From Myotis daubentonii (lineage: Eukaryota; Chordata; Mammalia; Chiroptera; Vespertilionidae): DNA of 64,000 nt. Below the pieces are notes generated by a model. The model ran no database searches, had not been told where the DNA came from, and saw only the letters and a list, made by a program, of their open reading frames with translations. Where the stretch lies: assembly GCF_963259705.1 (NCBI RefSeq), contig NC_081847.1, positions 69,275,754 to 69,339,753 of the forward strand, given 5' to 3'. This document shows positions 43,912-54,350 of the stretch, one piece after another. The position numbers were made by a program, and so were the translations under genes. The number at the start of each line of letters is the position of its first letter. Within the stretch, counting starts at the first letter, position 1.

Positions 43912-46826
43912 AGCTGCAGGAAAAGACATTTCCAAAATCAGCTTTCTAAAGACACTCTAGCAAGGCATTCCAGGGGCCCCAAGCTGTCAGAAAATTCTCC
44001 ACTTTAGCTCAAGCCCCCAATCTCTCCATCTGCTTCTATGTCCTTTTTGTCACTTTGCCTTTCTTGTCGGGGCCAGAACAAACCTGAAGACGTTCAGAGC
44101 GTTTCAGACATTTGCTGGGTTTAAGACATTCTTTCTCCTTCCCTGCTCCACACCCCAACATCAACGTCTCCAGGAAGTATGGCATCTATAGGCAGAGGAC
44201 AGCTCGGGCCCATGGCAGACCGGAGGTGAATAATCTTCTCGGCTCCATTCTTGTTCACGGCTGGATGGGACCAAAACTCTGTTTACAACACAAGGGGCAA
44301 GTCACAACTTGCTATGCCACATGACACCATCCCAGCAGCGAGTCACCACTTCCTGGTACTGCACCAGCCACACAAAAGGCCGGAGGTGCAGGAATCTGGC
44401 CGAGTACTCCTTCCCCGCCACCCCCCCCTTTCTGACCAGAGGGACATTCAGACCTTTGCTAGAGAGACAAATGCTTCTAGAACACACTGAAACCAAAGTC
44501 CCTTTACATGAAAACAGTCACACCCACAAAAGAAAACAACCTCTCTGCATGGACACCCTTTCTCTCTCTCCTAAAAAAAATAAAAAAAAATGCTTTCTCC
44601 CTGCATGGAATTCCCATCAGCACCTGGTTGGTACCAGGCAAGGGGATGCCGTCGACACTCCCTCTGTCTTTCCGTATTTCAGGGAGCTGCCAATCAACAA
44701 AGACCTAAAGGTTGGTACTTATGCGTTGCACCCCAAATGCTAAAAACATGTCCATGGTCACAGGAATAAAAAAATTGTTCTGGGAACTATTAACACCTTC
44801 ATCACAAAGTGATTACAGGAAGGAGACGGGCAGTGAGGAAACCGACCAGAAGGAACACAAGAAAGACATTTTCAACCTTTGGCTTCTGTGCATCCAAACA
44901 CCAGGAATAAAACATGTGCTTTGGAGTGAGGGGTGGCTCCTGAACCCACTTTTCCTCCTAAGCAGTAAGAGGGGTGATTGAAGGAGATGGAAATCCGGGC
45001 CTCCTATCTCACTTTACCCCAAGAACGTCTTCAATTGTCCCCAGAATCCAAATCGAATGGAGATTGTTCAAACCGTGGGCTCAGAAACCCCCTTTCTGTG
45101 TCCACTTCAGCTGAACGCGTCTGTGAGGCAGGAATTTAGACTTGGCCGAGGTAAGAACTGGTGATTCCGCCCCCCCCCCACCCCGCCCGCCCCCCGGTTT
45201 GGTGACCTTCATGGGGCTTATTTATGCACTTCAAGCTCATGACCTAATACATGTTGGTTTGGCTTCTCTTCTCATAAGAGCAGCCTGTAAAAAGCTTTTG
45301 AGAATTCCCCGTGTTTTCTTATTTTGGGTCAAGAAAATAAAATCGATATCTAAGTACCCTTCAAAAAATGGTCTGCACAATCTAAAAATTTGGAATGTTT
45401 CCACCAGGGCTAAGGATATCTCTTAAAGCCTCAAAGATCATCAAAGTTCATACCAACATTTGCCATTTTTAAGGTGAGCTATCTGGTAACGGCATATGTG
45501 AGAATTAGCTAAGAGGGACTTTTTGACATAAGTCAAACAATGACATTTAAAACTCACGTTAAAGCAATTACTGTGCGGAATTTTCCGTGTTTTTCCCATT
45601 TCTTAAACAGAGTGTATATGTTTTCAACATATTTCTTGCTGTAATTTTCTTTCTTGGCAAACCCACATCTTACCATGAAACCCAAAATATGCACGCTTCA
45701 GAAACAATAATGGTTGAAACAGACTCGGCTGTCGCAAAGCATGATTTTTCTTTACGAAATTAAAATGTCTTTTGGCTAACACACTGTATATTTCAGCTCT
45801 GAAAGACGATTCTTGGGAGATGACTAGGAAAGAAAGGGGAACTGACAGATTCAGCTGATGCGAGACAAACGTAAGTTGCTATATTCACACAGTAGTCGGG
45901 CTCTCCAGTGCCTCATTCTTTGGGGGAAAGAGCTGTCGATTTTTATCATTTTTCTTAAGTTAAATGCACAGAGAATTAACAACTCTCCCTGGAATGACTG
46001 TGAGCAGATATGTATGGATATATTACATCTGGGAATGCACAGATTTTTAAAAATCTAACTTTACACTCACAAAGAAAACAGAGGGGGGGGGGGAAATCCA
46101 AAGCCATTGAAATCACACACATTTTCATGTTATTGACGCATCACCATTGACACTAAATGACAACATCATTTCTAGCCTCTTTTAAGTGCTTTGTTCATTT
46201 AAAAACATGTCTAAAATTAGCATTATCGGGGCAAGAGTGAAGCTGTCTCCCGGCTAGCTGTTCAGCGAGGTTCCTGCTGCAGATTTCGGCCTGTATCTGA
46301 AACAGAGGCAGACTTTGCAAAGCAGCTTGAGCAGACACATCTGCGCCCTAACTAGCATCATCAGAAGGGCGATGACAGCGATGACGAAGCCCCTGCTCCA
46401 GACCCGGACGTGTGCAGAGACCCTCTCATCCATCCTGCCAGGCTGCGTGCCACGGTGGGGGCCCTCGCAGCGCCCCCCGACCCTCAGCCCGCCTGTCCCT
46501 GATTCAGGCAACCCATGGCCTCCCTTAACCCTCCAAGTGGCAAAGAGAAATTTTTTCCAGTTACCTGACTCTTGGGACCACCTGTTCCAAATTATTCTTC
46601 GCTCTCCAAATGTTTATAATCTAACCCTCAAACAACAACCCACCCCATAGCAATCTCGCACCTTCCAGCAAACTCAATTTGGGCTGCCTCCCGTAACATT
46701 TTAGGGCCTTGCCACTGCCGATAAATTTATTGACTCTTTTTAGGAACTGAAATGTGTGATGTTATAGTATCGAAGGAACAAATCAAATTAGCCCTTGTAA
46801 ATACACAGTCATTTTCCTTTACGGAA
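43912..46826. other. Repeat-poor tract, left block
   Basis: About 2.9 kb in which I recognise no transposon, unusual for this window. It holds a pyrimidine-rich or poly-C run at 45170-45195, a G run at 46082-46094, the candidate small ORF at 46254-46433, and a possible exon at 45797-45870. Low repeat density often marks regulatory or transcribed constrained DNA; that is inference. Confidence 0.5.
46254..46433 (-). CDS. Candidate small membrane-protein ORF (unproven)
   Basis: I do not recognise this ORF. From the ATG at 46431-46433 it encodes 59 residues and stops with TAG; the frame is open further upstream to an ATG at 46509-46511 (85 residues). I prefer the inner start because its context, CAGGATGG, has A at -3 and G at +4. 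Residues 15-28 (GFVIAVIALLMMLV) form a short hydrophobic segment after a basic stretch. Residues 32-45 are rich in Cys and Leu, followed by a basic tail RYRPK and a polar C-terminus. Most third codon positions are G or C, as in typical mammalian coding sequence. Against this, the region contains a pyrimidine tract before an AG in the same orientation (near 46300), an opposing open frame of 111 residues overlaps, and there is no visible promoter or polyadenylation signal. It may be non-coding conserved DNA. Confidence 0.25.
   Translation of the reverse strand: MDERVSAHVRVWSRGFVIAVIALLMMLVRAQMCLLKLLCKVCLCFRYRPKSAAGTSLNS

Positions 46827-46857
<31 letters not shown>
46827..46857. repeat. (CA)n microsatellite
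   Basis: Near-pure CA run. Confidence 0.95.
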
Positions 46858-46858
<1 letters not shown>

Positions 46859-46982
46859 CCTGCTAAATATCACGACTCACAAAGGCTTATAGCTGTGTTC
46901 TCTAAATAATATGATTTTTTTTTTTCCTGTTTTAAAACAACAACAAAGAATTTCAGGGCAGCATCAGAAAATAATTGTGCTC

Positions 46983-47213
46983 ACCCGGCCAGCGTGGCTC
47001 AATGGTTGAGCATCAACCTATGAACCAGGAGGTCATGGTTCAGGAGGTCATGGTTCGATTCCTGGTCAGGGCACATGCCCGGGTTGCAGGATCAATCTCC
47101 AGTGTGGGGTGTGCAGGAGGCAGCCGATCAATGATTCCTCTCTCACTGTTGATGTTTCTCTCTCTCTCTCCCTCTCCCTTCCTCTCTGAAATCAATAAAA
47201 ACATGTAAGAAAA
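46983..47213 (+). mobile_element. VES SINE with a 15-bp internal duplication
   Basis: 'ggccagcgtggctcaatggt' head and 'gattcctggtcagggcacat' after the B box. The duplication aaataattgtgctc flanks it (46969-46982, and inside 47215-47228). The unit caggaggtcatggtt occurs twice in direct tandem at 47026-47040 and 47041-47055, just before the B box. Confidence 0.95.
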
Positions 47214-47329
47214 ATAATAATTGTGCTCCATGCAAGTAAAACCATCCCAAATCAGCATCTCTCTGCAAGGGGAACGAGGGCATAAATGTCCTCTGTGCCA
47301 AGCGTTCATAGCACATGGCGAAGGCCAAG

Positions 47330-47545
47330 GTCTGAAGGCCTAGACTCTGGTTTCACTTACTCTGTGGCCTCTCACGAGTCACTGGACTTGAGACTCAATT
47401 TTCTCGCTAACAAAGTTGGAATAGTAATGACATAATCAATACCCAACTCAAAGGGTTGTGTGAGAACCCATCCTAAAAACACGTCTCAGAGTCGCCCTCA
47501 GGCCTGGCATACAAGTGCTCGGTTAAGTGGTAGCTACTTTCATCA
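47330..47545 (+). mobile_element. MIR SINE
   Basis: 'agactctggtttcacttact', 'caattttctcgctaacaaag', 'gtgctcggttaagtggtagc'. Diverged. Confidence 0.7.
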
Positions 47546-48398
47546 TGATCATTAACACAAGGATATGATTTGCAAATGGAGAGAAATGGCAAAGGCACCA
47601 GTACGATGAAAATGAGCAAAAAGGAGAAAAAAGAGGCAGCGAAAGTAAAATTTAAGAGATTGTGGCTTTTTTCATCCTTTTCCCCCTAAAGACAACCTGG
47701 CAGATACTTTCATATCTTGAAATTGATTTTAAATCACACACAATAAAGAACAAAGTCCCTGCCCTTCTGATTCATTTACAAGGAGACCAGTGGGTCTGAG
47801 CCAGTTACACAAAGTACTTGCCACCTGAATGAGGGGGCCATCCTCGGATTAGAAGAGGTGTTAGCCAAACACCATTAGGCCAGTTAAAGTCTTCAAACAG
47901 CCAAAATGAAGCATGGTCTCTCGGCTAATTGTTTCCCTACCAGAATCTTCTTTTTGTCTTGTGTGTTTGGGACTGTTTGAACTGCCAAATTGATTGGGGG
48001 GAGGGGGCTATTAAGAAAGCTGTTATGATATTGGGGGATGGGGATCAGGGAGGAAGGTGGCAAGTGTGTGTGAGTGTGTATGTGTGTGTTTTCTGTCAAC
48101 AGGCTGTGTTTTCTCAACTGTGGGGTTAATTCTCTGTAAAGAGATTCCTTTTGAGTGGAGTCCACCAACTCCTTTTGCAGAGCAGCTAGCTGGGAGAGAA
48201 GTTTCCTTCCACTAACAAAACCAGACTTGGCAAGAGACGGAGGGTTCAGCCTTTGGAGGTAACCGAATAACCAGCCACTTCACGTCCACAAACTCCACAG
48301 ATAAGCACTACATAATTAGGCGAATTCCTCCTTCCTATAAAATCTTTGGGGGAGAAGGTTCCCCTCTCTCCTGAGGAATTCCTGTCTTCTCACCCAGC

Positions 48399-48400
<2 letters not shown>

Positions 48401-48432
<32 letters not shown>
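48401..48432. repeat. (CA)n microsatellite
   Basis: Near-pure CA run in the repeat-free tract. Confidence 0.95.
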
Positions 48433-48433
<1 letters not shown>

Positions 48434-48484
48434 ACTCAACGCTCAGACACACACCACATGCACCTCTGACCTGTGGCCACTGCA

Positions 48485-48507
48485 TGCAATCTCTTACATG
48501 CAATTTA
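48485..48507 (+). repeat. 23-bp direct repeat, copy 1
   Basis: Identical over 23 bp to 49211-49233. It contains TGCAATCTCTTAC followed by ATGCAATTTA, so it carries two TGCAAT cores spaced about 13 bases apart. These resemble half-octamers bound by POU factors or C/EBP half-sites. The flanks of the two copies differ. Confidence 0.85.
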
Positions 48508-49210
48508 AATGCTGACCCTTGTACTTCTTCCCCAGGCATTTTTGCATGAAGGGGGCCTGCCCAGCCAAGACAAAACCTTACCCCAGTTGTAACTTCCACC
48601 CGTCCTCTCATAGAGGCTAATGCTTTTCTCATGGTGTCCGTGGATATTTAGGGACAAGCAAATATCGAAACAAGATATCTCCACTCCCTTCATTTGCTCC
48701 TGACAGCCCCGGGCTCTCTCTCGGCATCTGTCACGAGCTGCTGGGAACCCCACTTATGCACCATAACGGCCTGCGATTTTATTATACAAGGAGTTTATTG
48801 CTGGCCTAATTAGTTTCAAACTGGGCATTCCAGCTGAGGACACCTAAAAAACATCTGGCAGAAGGAGGGAGAAGGAGTCCTTGTTCCGAGCCGGTTATGG
48901 TTGGATTTCTGGGTAACTCGGGTCTCCTGCACCGGACACAAGTTATCTTTGGAAAAGTAACTGAAAAAAATAAGGGAACGGTTTCTTCTTTGTGGGAAAG
49001 GAGTCGTCTTGTCATGGGGGAACCAAAAACGTCTTAAAGTGGACGTGCTTGGACTGCGTGTACTTTTCCCCAAGCTGCTGGGATCTCAAGAGCTCGCTCA
49101 GACCTAATGCAAAATGTACTTCGCTGCACCAAGGGCGGTTTTGCTGAGGACTTTTTCGTTCTCCCAGCAGCAGCTAGCACTTTATCAATTTATCCGTCTG
49201 GAACAGGGCT

Positions 49211-49233
49211 TGCAATCTCTTACATGCAATTTA
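49211..49233 (+). repeat. 23-bp direct repeat, copy 2
   Basis: Second identical copy, 726 bp after the first, 1.5 kb left of the CpG island. No transposon explains the pair. Confidence 0.85.
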
Positions 49234-50749
49234 GAGCAGAAGCAATACCGCTGATTTGAAACAGTGTGTCTTGGGTGTTTTTTGCCAAATGGTAATCCTA
49301 TAACAAGTCAACAAATCATATCTCTTTTTTTATGTTCAATACAACACAAAAGACATGAAAAGAAGATTCTAAAATGTAAGTGATTAAAGCCTCTGTTGTC
49401 TAAAAAAAATCCCAAAGCATTGGATAACATCTTTGTGTGTGTGTTTTTTTTAATTTTAACTTTCTTTAGTGATTTAATATTTGGGAAAGAGATTTATGTA
49501 TTTACAGAGTTTTCTCATACCCACAGCCACTGTACTAGATGAGCTATTTCAAGATGGAGGGAAAATGCTAATTCCTTTAAGAGAAAATAATAATATCATG
49601 AAGCCTAAGGTGCAAGAGAAGAATGGAGTAACTATTAACTATGTATGTGACAAATGAACTCATTAAGAAAAAGTCCAGCTCCTTTCAAACCTAGCCAGCA
49701 CTGGTTGAAATTGCAAAATTTGGAGTTTCTTTCAAAGGCAAGGACATTATGGATACAAACACCATTTATAGGTAGTCAAAAGCAAGATTCAAGCCATCCT
49801 AATTTGTTACATAAAAATTGTATTAACTTTCCTTAGTCTGAGGACGTCTAAATACAAGCAAGTATAAAGCTTGAGGGGTTTAAAAGGAGAGAAGAGTGGG
49901 GAATAAGTGGGTAGAGTTGCCTGAAAGATTTTTTTCACAAAGATTATTTTTTACAGGAGGTTCCTCTCTCTCTTCCCCCAAGTGGGGCATCGAAGGGTAA
50001 TAGGGCTAGCTGTTACCTCAGAGCGCATACCCTGGTAGCAGAAATTTCACTCAAGCAAGAAAGGAAGGGCTCGTGAAATTAATACATTCGGTTTGAAATA
50101 CAACAACTGTCCGCTGGTCATAATTTCCTTTGCAAGGGAGCTCCCTAACTCAAACATAATTCAGCACTCAGATTCTTATTTGATGTTTGTAAATCATTCT
50201 ACCCCCCTCCGCTCTGGCGAACAACTCCCCACTCCGATATTCACTCATTCCACTGCACCTCGTAATTAAAAGGTACCTCCACCAGGAGTGATTTATACCT
50301 CAGCGTTATAAAAAAAAAGTAATTAAAGATTACGTAGCATTTCGGGGAAAGGGGAAGAAAGGAAAATAGTATCCATAAAAATACGGCATTGGTCTGGTGT
50401 GTTTTTTGGAAAAATAAACTAATTCAGAATGCAGCCTCGTGCACGCTTGTCACTTATTGAGGAGGCTTCACTTGGGGGTGACAGGGGCCTTGCACCGCCA
50501 AGGCGCCCCACTTTCAACAGCTGAGAAATGCGCATTGAGGATTTTGTGATGCGGGTATTTGTATTTTTACCAGTCAAGCTTTCCTAGCATTCTTTGAGCT
50601 CACAAACTATTTATTTGGGGGCAGGAAATATACTTAAGGAGCTAGGGCCAGCCCGGCCTTTTAACCTCCAGACGCAGGACTGGAAAACAATTCCATTCTC
50701 TACTTTCTCCCATTACAACAAAACCCTCGCCTCCTTCTAAGCATCCTTT

Positions 50750-51870
50750 GGAAGTGAAGTGTTCTAAGTTCCAACTCCAACTGCAGCCAGCGCCAGGACG
50801 CCCGCTCCCTTACAGAGCCGGGAGGGCTGGACCAGCGCAGGCCGAGCGCAGAGGAACTTTAAGAAAGAAACGGAGCCTCCAGGAGGCTCAGTGTGCCGTT
50901 CCGGCCCCGGCCCGGAATCCCAGCGGCTGCTCCTCGGTTACCGCGTGAAGAGCGCCCGAGGGCGTGAGCTGGGTTCGGGCTCCCGGTGCCTCCTCGGTCC
51001 GACTGCGGGAGCGCCCCTTCCGAGAACCACCCGGGCCATAAAACTACCCGAACGCAGTCCGTCCAGACGCGTCCACACCGCCTGCGCGACATGCACTTGT
51101 CCCGCGCGGGAGAGCAAACTTCAGGGTCGTTGCTCCCCAAGCGCACGGGGAAGCCGAGGCCCGGAACCTGGGACGGACTTTCTCGGAGAGGATCTGTCCA
51201 CCGTCCCGGCTGCCCCGGTACCTCCTCAGGCCTGGGAGCCCCGATGGACCCGTGCGCCCCCGAGCACCCCGACAGCTGCGGAGGCCCAGGCTGGCCAAGT
51301 GCTGCAGAGAGGCGCCAGGCGAGGGGGTCCGCGGCGACCCCGGCCCGGCGAACCCCGCGGGCGGCCCGGGGTGGGCGCCGCTGGAGGTACTCACCGCGCG
51401 CAGTGGAGAGAGCGCCCCGGCGCGGTGCGGGCTGGCGGACCGGCGGGCGCGGGTCCGAAGCGGCGGGCGACTGCGGCGGGCACGTTGCCGCCTCTGCCGC
51501 CGCCGCTGCCTCCGCCTCCTGGGCTGCCGCGGCTGCTGGCTCCGGGAGGACCGGCCCCTTCCCCTCCCTGGGCCGGGCCCTCCCTCTGCCCCCGCCCGGG
51601 TCCCCGCGCCGGTGCGTGGGCGCGTGGGGGAGCCGAGGCGCGGCGCTGGGCTCGGCGGGTACACACCTCCGGCGCCTGGACGCGGCGCGGGGCTCCGGCC
51701 CTGCAGCTGGCGCCGCGCGGCTCTCAGCGCCTGCAGCCCAGCGGAGCGCGCTCGCTCCTGCGGGTCCTGAAGGGAGGCGAGGGCCCAGCTCCTCCCCACC
51801 CACCGACACCCCACACCTCCTCCCTCTGCAACCCAGGCGCGGCCCCTGAGAAAGGAAAGATTGCTTAGAA
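50750..51870. promoter_or_regulatory. CpG island, probable promoter
   Basis: About 1.1 kb of very GC-rich DNA with dense CG dinucleotides, in contrast to the AT-rich sequence on both sides. GC-box-like strings such as 'gggccgggccctccct' and 'ccccgcccgg' lie in 51560-51600. Methylation-free islands of this type normally mark promoters in mammals. The long open frames (347 residues minus at 50859-51902; 325 and 287 residues plus) arise because TAA, TAG and TGA are rare in such DNA. I could not identify the gene. Its borders were judged by eye. Confidence 0.8.
51386..51397 (-). promoter_or_regulatory. Splice donor candidate of a minus-strand first exon
   Basis: On the minus strand the sequence reads GCGCG then GTGAGTACC, a near-ideal U1 donor, placing the exon end at 51395. 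A first exon would lie in about 51396-51650 and the intron would run left, into the repeat-free tract. No start codon with recognisable protein was found, so the exon may be 5' UTR. Inference from motif and context. Confidence 0.5.
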
Positions 51871-51884
51871 GGAACCTCCACAAT

Positions 51885-52180
51885 TACACTGCATTCATTC
51901 ATTCATTCATTCATTCATCCACCTAGTCATTCAGTGTACATGGCAGCACCTGGGAGAGTCCACTAAATCAAGGTGGACTCGGGTTTTTTGCCCTCCTGCA
52001 ACTTACATTCACATGGGGACACAGACCATAAACAAGTACAGAATCAAGACCATTTCAGAAAGTTATAATAATTACTGTGGAGGGGGAAATTATGTGCTGT
52101 GGCGAGGGGACAGTGATCTTAGCCAGTGTAGTCAGGGAAGACCTCTCTGAGGAGGCGGCACCTGCATTATGAGAAAGCTC
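51885..52180 (+). mobile_element. L2 LINE fragment
   Basis: Follows a TTCA repeat: 'tgcaacttacattcacatgg', 'cacagaccataaacaagtac', 'gtagtcagggaagacctctc'. Confidence 0.75.
51891..51917. repeat. (ATTC)n microsatellite
   Basis: About six ATTC units at the start of the L2, right at the edge of the CpG island. Confidence 0.95.
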
Positions 52181-52199
52181 CATTGCTGGTGCTATCTGA

Positions 52200-52557
52200 G
52201 GGAAGAGAGTTCATGGATCTCCTTGCACCCATTTTACACACAGGGAAACTGAGGTCCCTAAACTTAATTGGCTTACCCAAAGTCAGTGGTACAATCCCCT
52301 CTACACCCCCCCAAATTCAGGCACCCATTTACTCATCCTCTCATGGCCACCTCTTTCAATCTTCCCCACAATCAACTGTTTTGAGCAGAGTCTATGTGGC
52401 ATTTTTCTCCCTCACACCCGTTTTCTAATGTCTATGAACCCTGTTGTGGGACACTCAGGAGGCCTCAATCACTGCCAATCAAGCACTGCCAACAGGATGC
52501 TTCAATCACTGCCAACAATACCAGTCACTGCCATTGGTTAAGCTCAATAGATTACAG
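52200..52557. other. MIR remnant and unassigned DNA
   Basis: A reverse MIR core lies near 52215-52290 ('acacagggaaactgaggtcc'). The stretch 52470-52540 has three imperfect 'caatcactgccaa' units. Confidence 0.55.
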
Positions 52558-52715
52558 GATGCCCCGATGAATCTGGATTTCACAGAAACAAGGAATGAGT
52601 TTTAGTATAAGTATGTCCTATGCAATAGGTGGTACATACACCAAAAAAGTATTCGCTGTTTCTCTGAAGTTAAATTTAACTGAGTGTCTTATTTTTATTT
52701 GCTAAATCTGGCAAC
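52558..52715 (-). mobile_element. Old L1 3' UTR hairpin segment
   Basis: 'ttttagtataagtatgtcct' with its partial complement 'ggtacatacaccaaaaaagt', then 'tatttgctaaatctggcaac', a segment shared by the 3' UTRs of several old L1 families. Confidence 0.7.
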
Positions 52716-52729
52716 TCTAAGCCCTGCCC

Positions 52730-52890
52730 TTCTTTATTTCCTTTAGTCTCCCAAAGAGACTGAAAGGTGGAAGCTGCTAGCATGCCCCTTTTACAAATGA
52801 TCAAGTCTACGTTCAAAGAAGGCAGAAAGCAGCTGAGCCAGGGCTGAAATTCAGGTCCAGCTGACTCCAGAGCTCTTGATTTTGAGATAA
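52730..52890 (-). mobile_element. MIR SINE fragment
   Basis: 'gctgagccagggctgaaatt' followed by 'caggtccagctgactccaga'. Reverse MIR. Confidence 0.65.
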
Positions 52891-53485
52891 TGACATGGAG
52901 CCTGTTGTAGGGTTACTGGGAAGCTGATGAAACTTAAGCTCCTGCCCCCTGGCTTGCTGGGCCCTTTCTAAGGCCTGGGTAGCGGCCTAGAAATGTGTTC
53001 ACGTGGTCACTTGTTCATGTAAGATTAACAAAAATCGTTTGCTTTTGACACTTAACAGCAATCGGCAGAAACCACCATCTCTTTCCACGTAGATTCCCCA
53101 CTAGAGCACTTGACCTTGAGTAGGGTGGGGCGAACTGGCCACTGGCATTCTGGGGATCCAGCGAAGGGAAAGTTGATTTGAGACTTTGTGATGTGTGTGG
53201 TATCTTTCAGCTTCTTAAAATCTGAATTTGTTGTGATTTCTTTTAATTCCAAGAAATATTTACTTTTGTCCCCTAATTTTGTATTCTTTTTCTTAAATAA
53301 GACCCCCAAATTGTGTATGCAGCAGGCCCCATGTACCTGGATCCACCTCTGGTCATAGCTTATTCCAACCTCTTTCTACTCCCAAAACTTCAGACAAGCA
53401 AATGTATTCAGTAAGCACCGTTGTTCTCCCGCGAGCCGGGTGAGGGTTAGACCTGCTGCTTCTGGGTAAAAATGATTCTTCTGCT
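52891..53485. other. Unannotated DNA
   Basis: No gene or repeat recognised. Confidence 0.4.
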
Positions 53486-53489
53486 TTCT

Positions 53490-53660
53490 GGATGCAACAT
53501 GGACATAGGCACTTGGCCTTGATTTCCTCACCCCTACATGAAGATAACAGTACTCATCTTGTGTTTTTATTGTGACAATTCACTGAGAGCATGCTCGTAA
53601 AACACTTTCTACTATGACTATTACTGGCACTAGCAATTGCTCAACAAATATTATGACTGT
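53490..53660 (+). mobile_element. MIR SINE
   Basis: 'ttgatttcctcacccctaca', 'gcaattgctcaacaaatatt'. Confidence 0.7.
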
Positions 53661-53882
53661 ACATGCAACTTCACTTCCCAGCACACCTTTGCAAAAAGCT
53701 CCAAGTCATTATCAATGGAGCGCCTTAATGCTCTCCCGAGGTGTTTAATTTATTTTGGCCCATGAACCTTAATATAATGTTGTTTAAAGAGTGTTAGTAG
53801 GCAGAACTTTTTTTCCCCTTGAAGGAATAGAATGGAAGAGACTGGAATAGAAAATACCAAATGAATTGCATGCAATAAGAGT

Positions 53883-53884
<2 letters not shown>

Positions 53885-53974
<90 letters not shown>
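53885..53974. repeat. Compound (TG)n(AG)n microsatellite
   Basis: TG repeats to about 53920 then AG repeats to 53974, nearly pure. The alternating purine-pyrimidine part can form Z-DNA and the purine part H-DNA. Confidence 0.97.
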
Positions 53975-53977
<3 letters not shown>

Positions 53978-54196
53978 CTGGGTCAGGATGGGAAATGTGT
54001 TTCTTTGCAGATCATGGGGACAATGCTGAAGATCACTTGTTAACTAAGGGTGCTCTATGGAATACAAAGGGTCAATGGGTTTCCGCCCAACCATTTGACT
54101 GGCTCATTATCTCATACATCACAACCACACCCCGAAGTCCCCTGAGAGATCTCCAGGAGGCAGGTGCTTATTAGTTTTATTTTTCCTTCTCTTAGG

Positions 54197-54350
54197 GCAG
54201 TGGTTCTCAACCCCGGCTGCACATTACAATCTCCAGGGCAGCTTTTAAAAGTCCCCATCCTAGGGCCCCACCCCAGACCAATTAAACCAGACTCGGGGAG
54301 GGACCGAGGCATCCGTATTTTTTAAAGCTTCCCTGGTGATTCCAGTGTGG
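54197..54350 (+). mobile_element. MER5A (hAT-Charlie MITE)
   Basis: Starts CAGTGGTTCTCAACCCC, contains 'ggctgcacattacaatctcc', 'agaccaattaaaccagactc' and 'tccctggtgattccagtgtg'. The right terminal repeat is lost. Confidence 0.9.

Larger units (their letters stand above)
47546..50745. other. Repeat-free tract left of the CpG island
   Basis: About 3.2 kb with no recognised transposon, only microsatellites. It has many short AT-rich motifs of homeodomain type (for example 'cctaattagtttc' near 48804, 'cataattagg' near 48310, 'agtaattaaa' near 50319), and a perfectly repeated 23-bp sequence at 48485 and 49211. Consistent with conserved regulatory DNA of a developmental gene, but no comparison was possible. 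Confidence 0.5.

Noticed and set aside
47026..47055. CRISPR-like direct repeat
   Set aside because: Only two adjacent units without spacers, in a eukaryotic SINE.
51035..51042. TATA-like cataaaac on the plus strand as a second promoter
   Set aside because: Weak match, no supporting exon or donor downstream, and CpG islands usually lack TATA.
50859..51902. A 347-residue minus-strand open frame and 325- and 287-residue plus-strand frames over the CpG island
   Set aside because: All overlap one another in very GC-rich DNA where stop codons are rare, the peptides are Pro/Ala/Arg/Gly-rich without a known domain, and a splice donor interrupts the minus-strand frames at 51395. Most likely non-coding.
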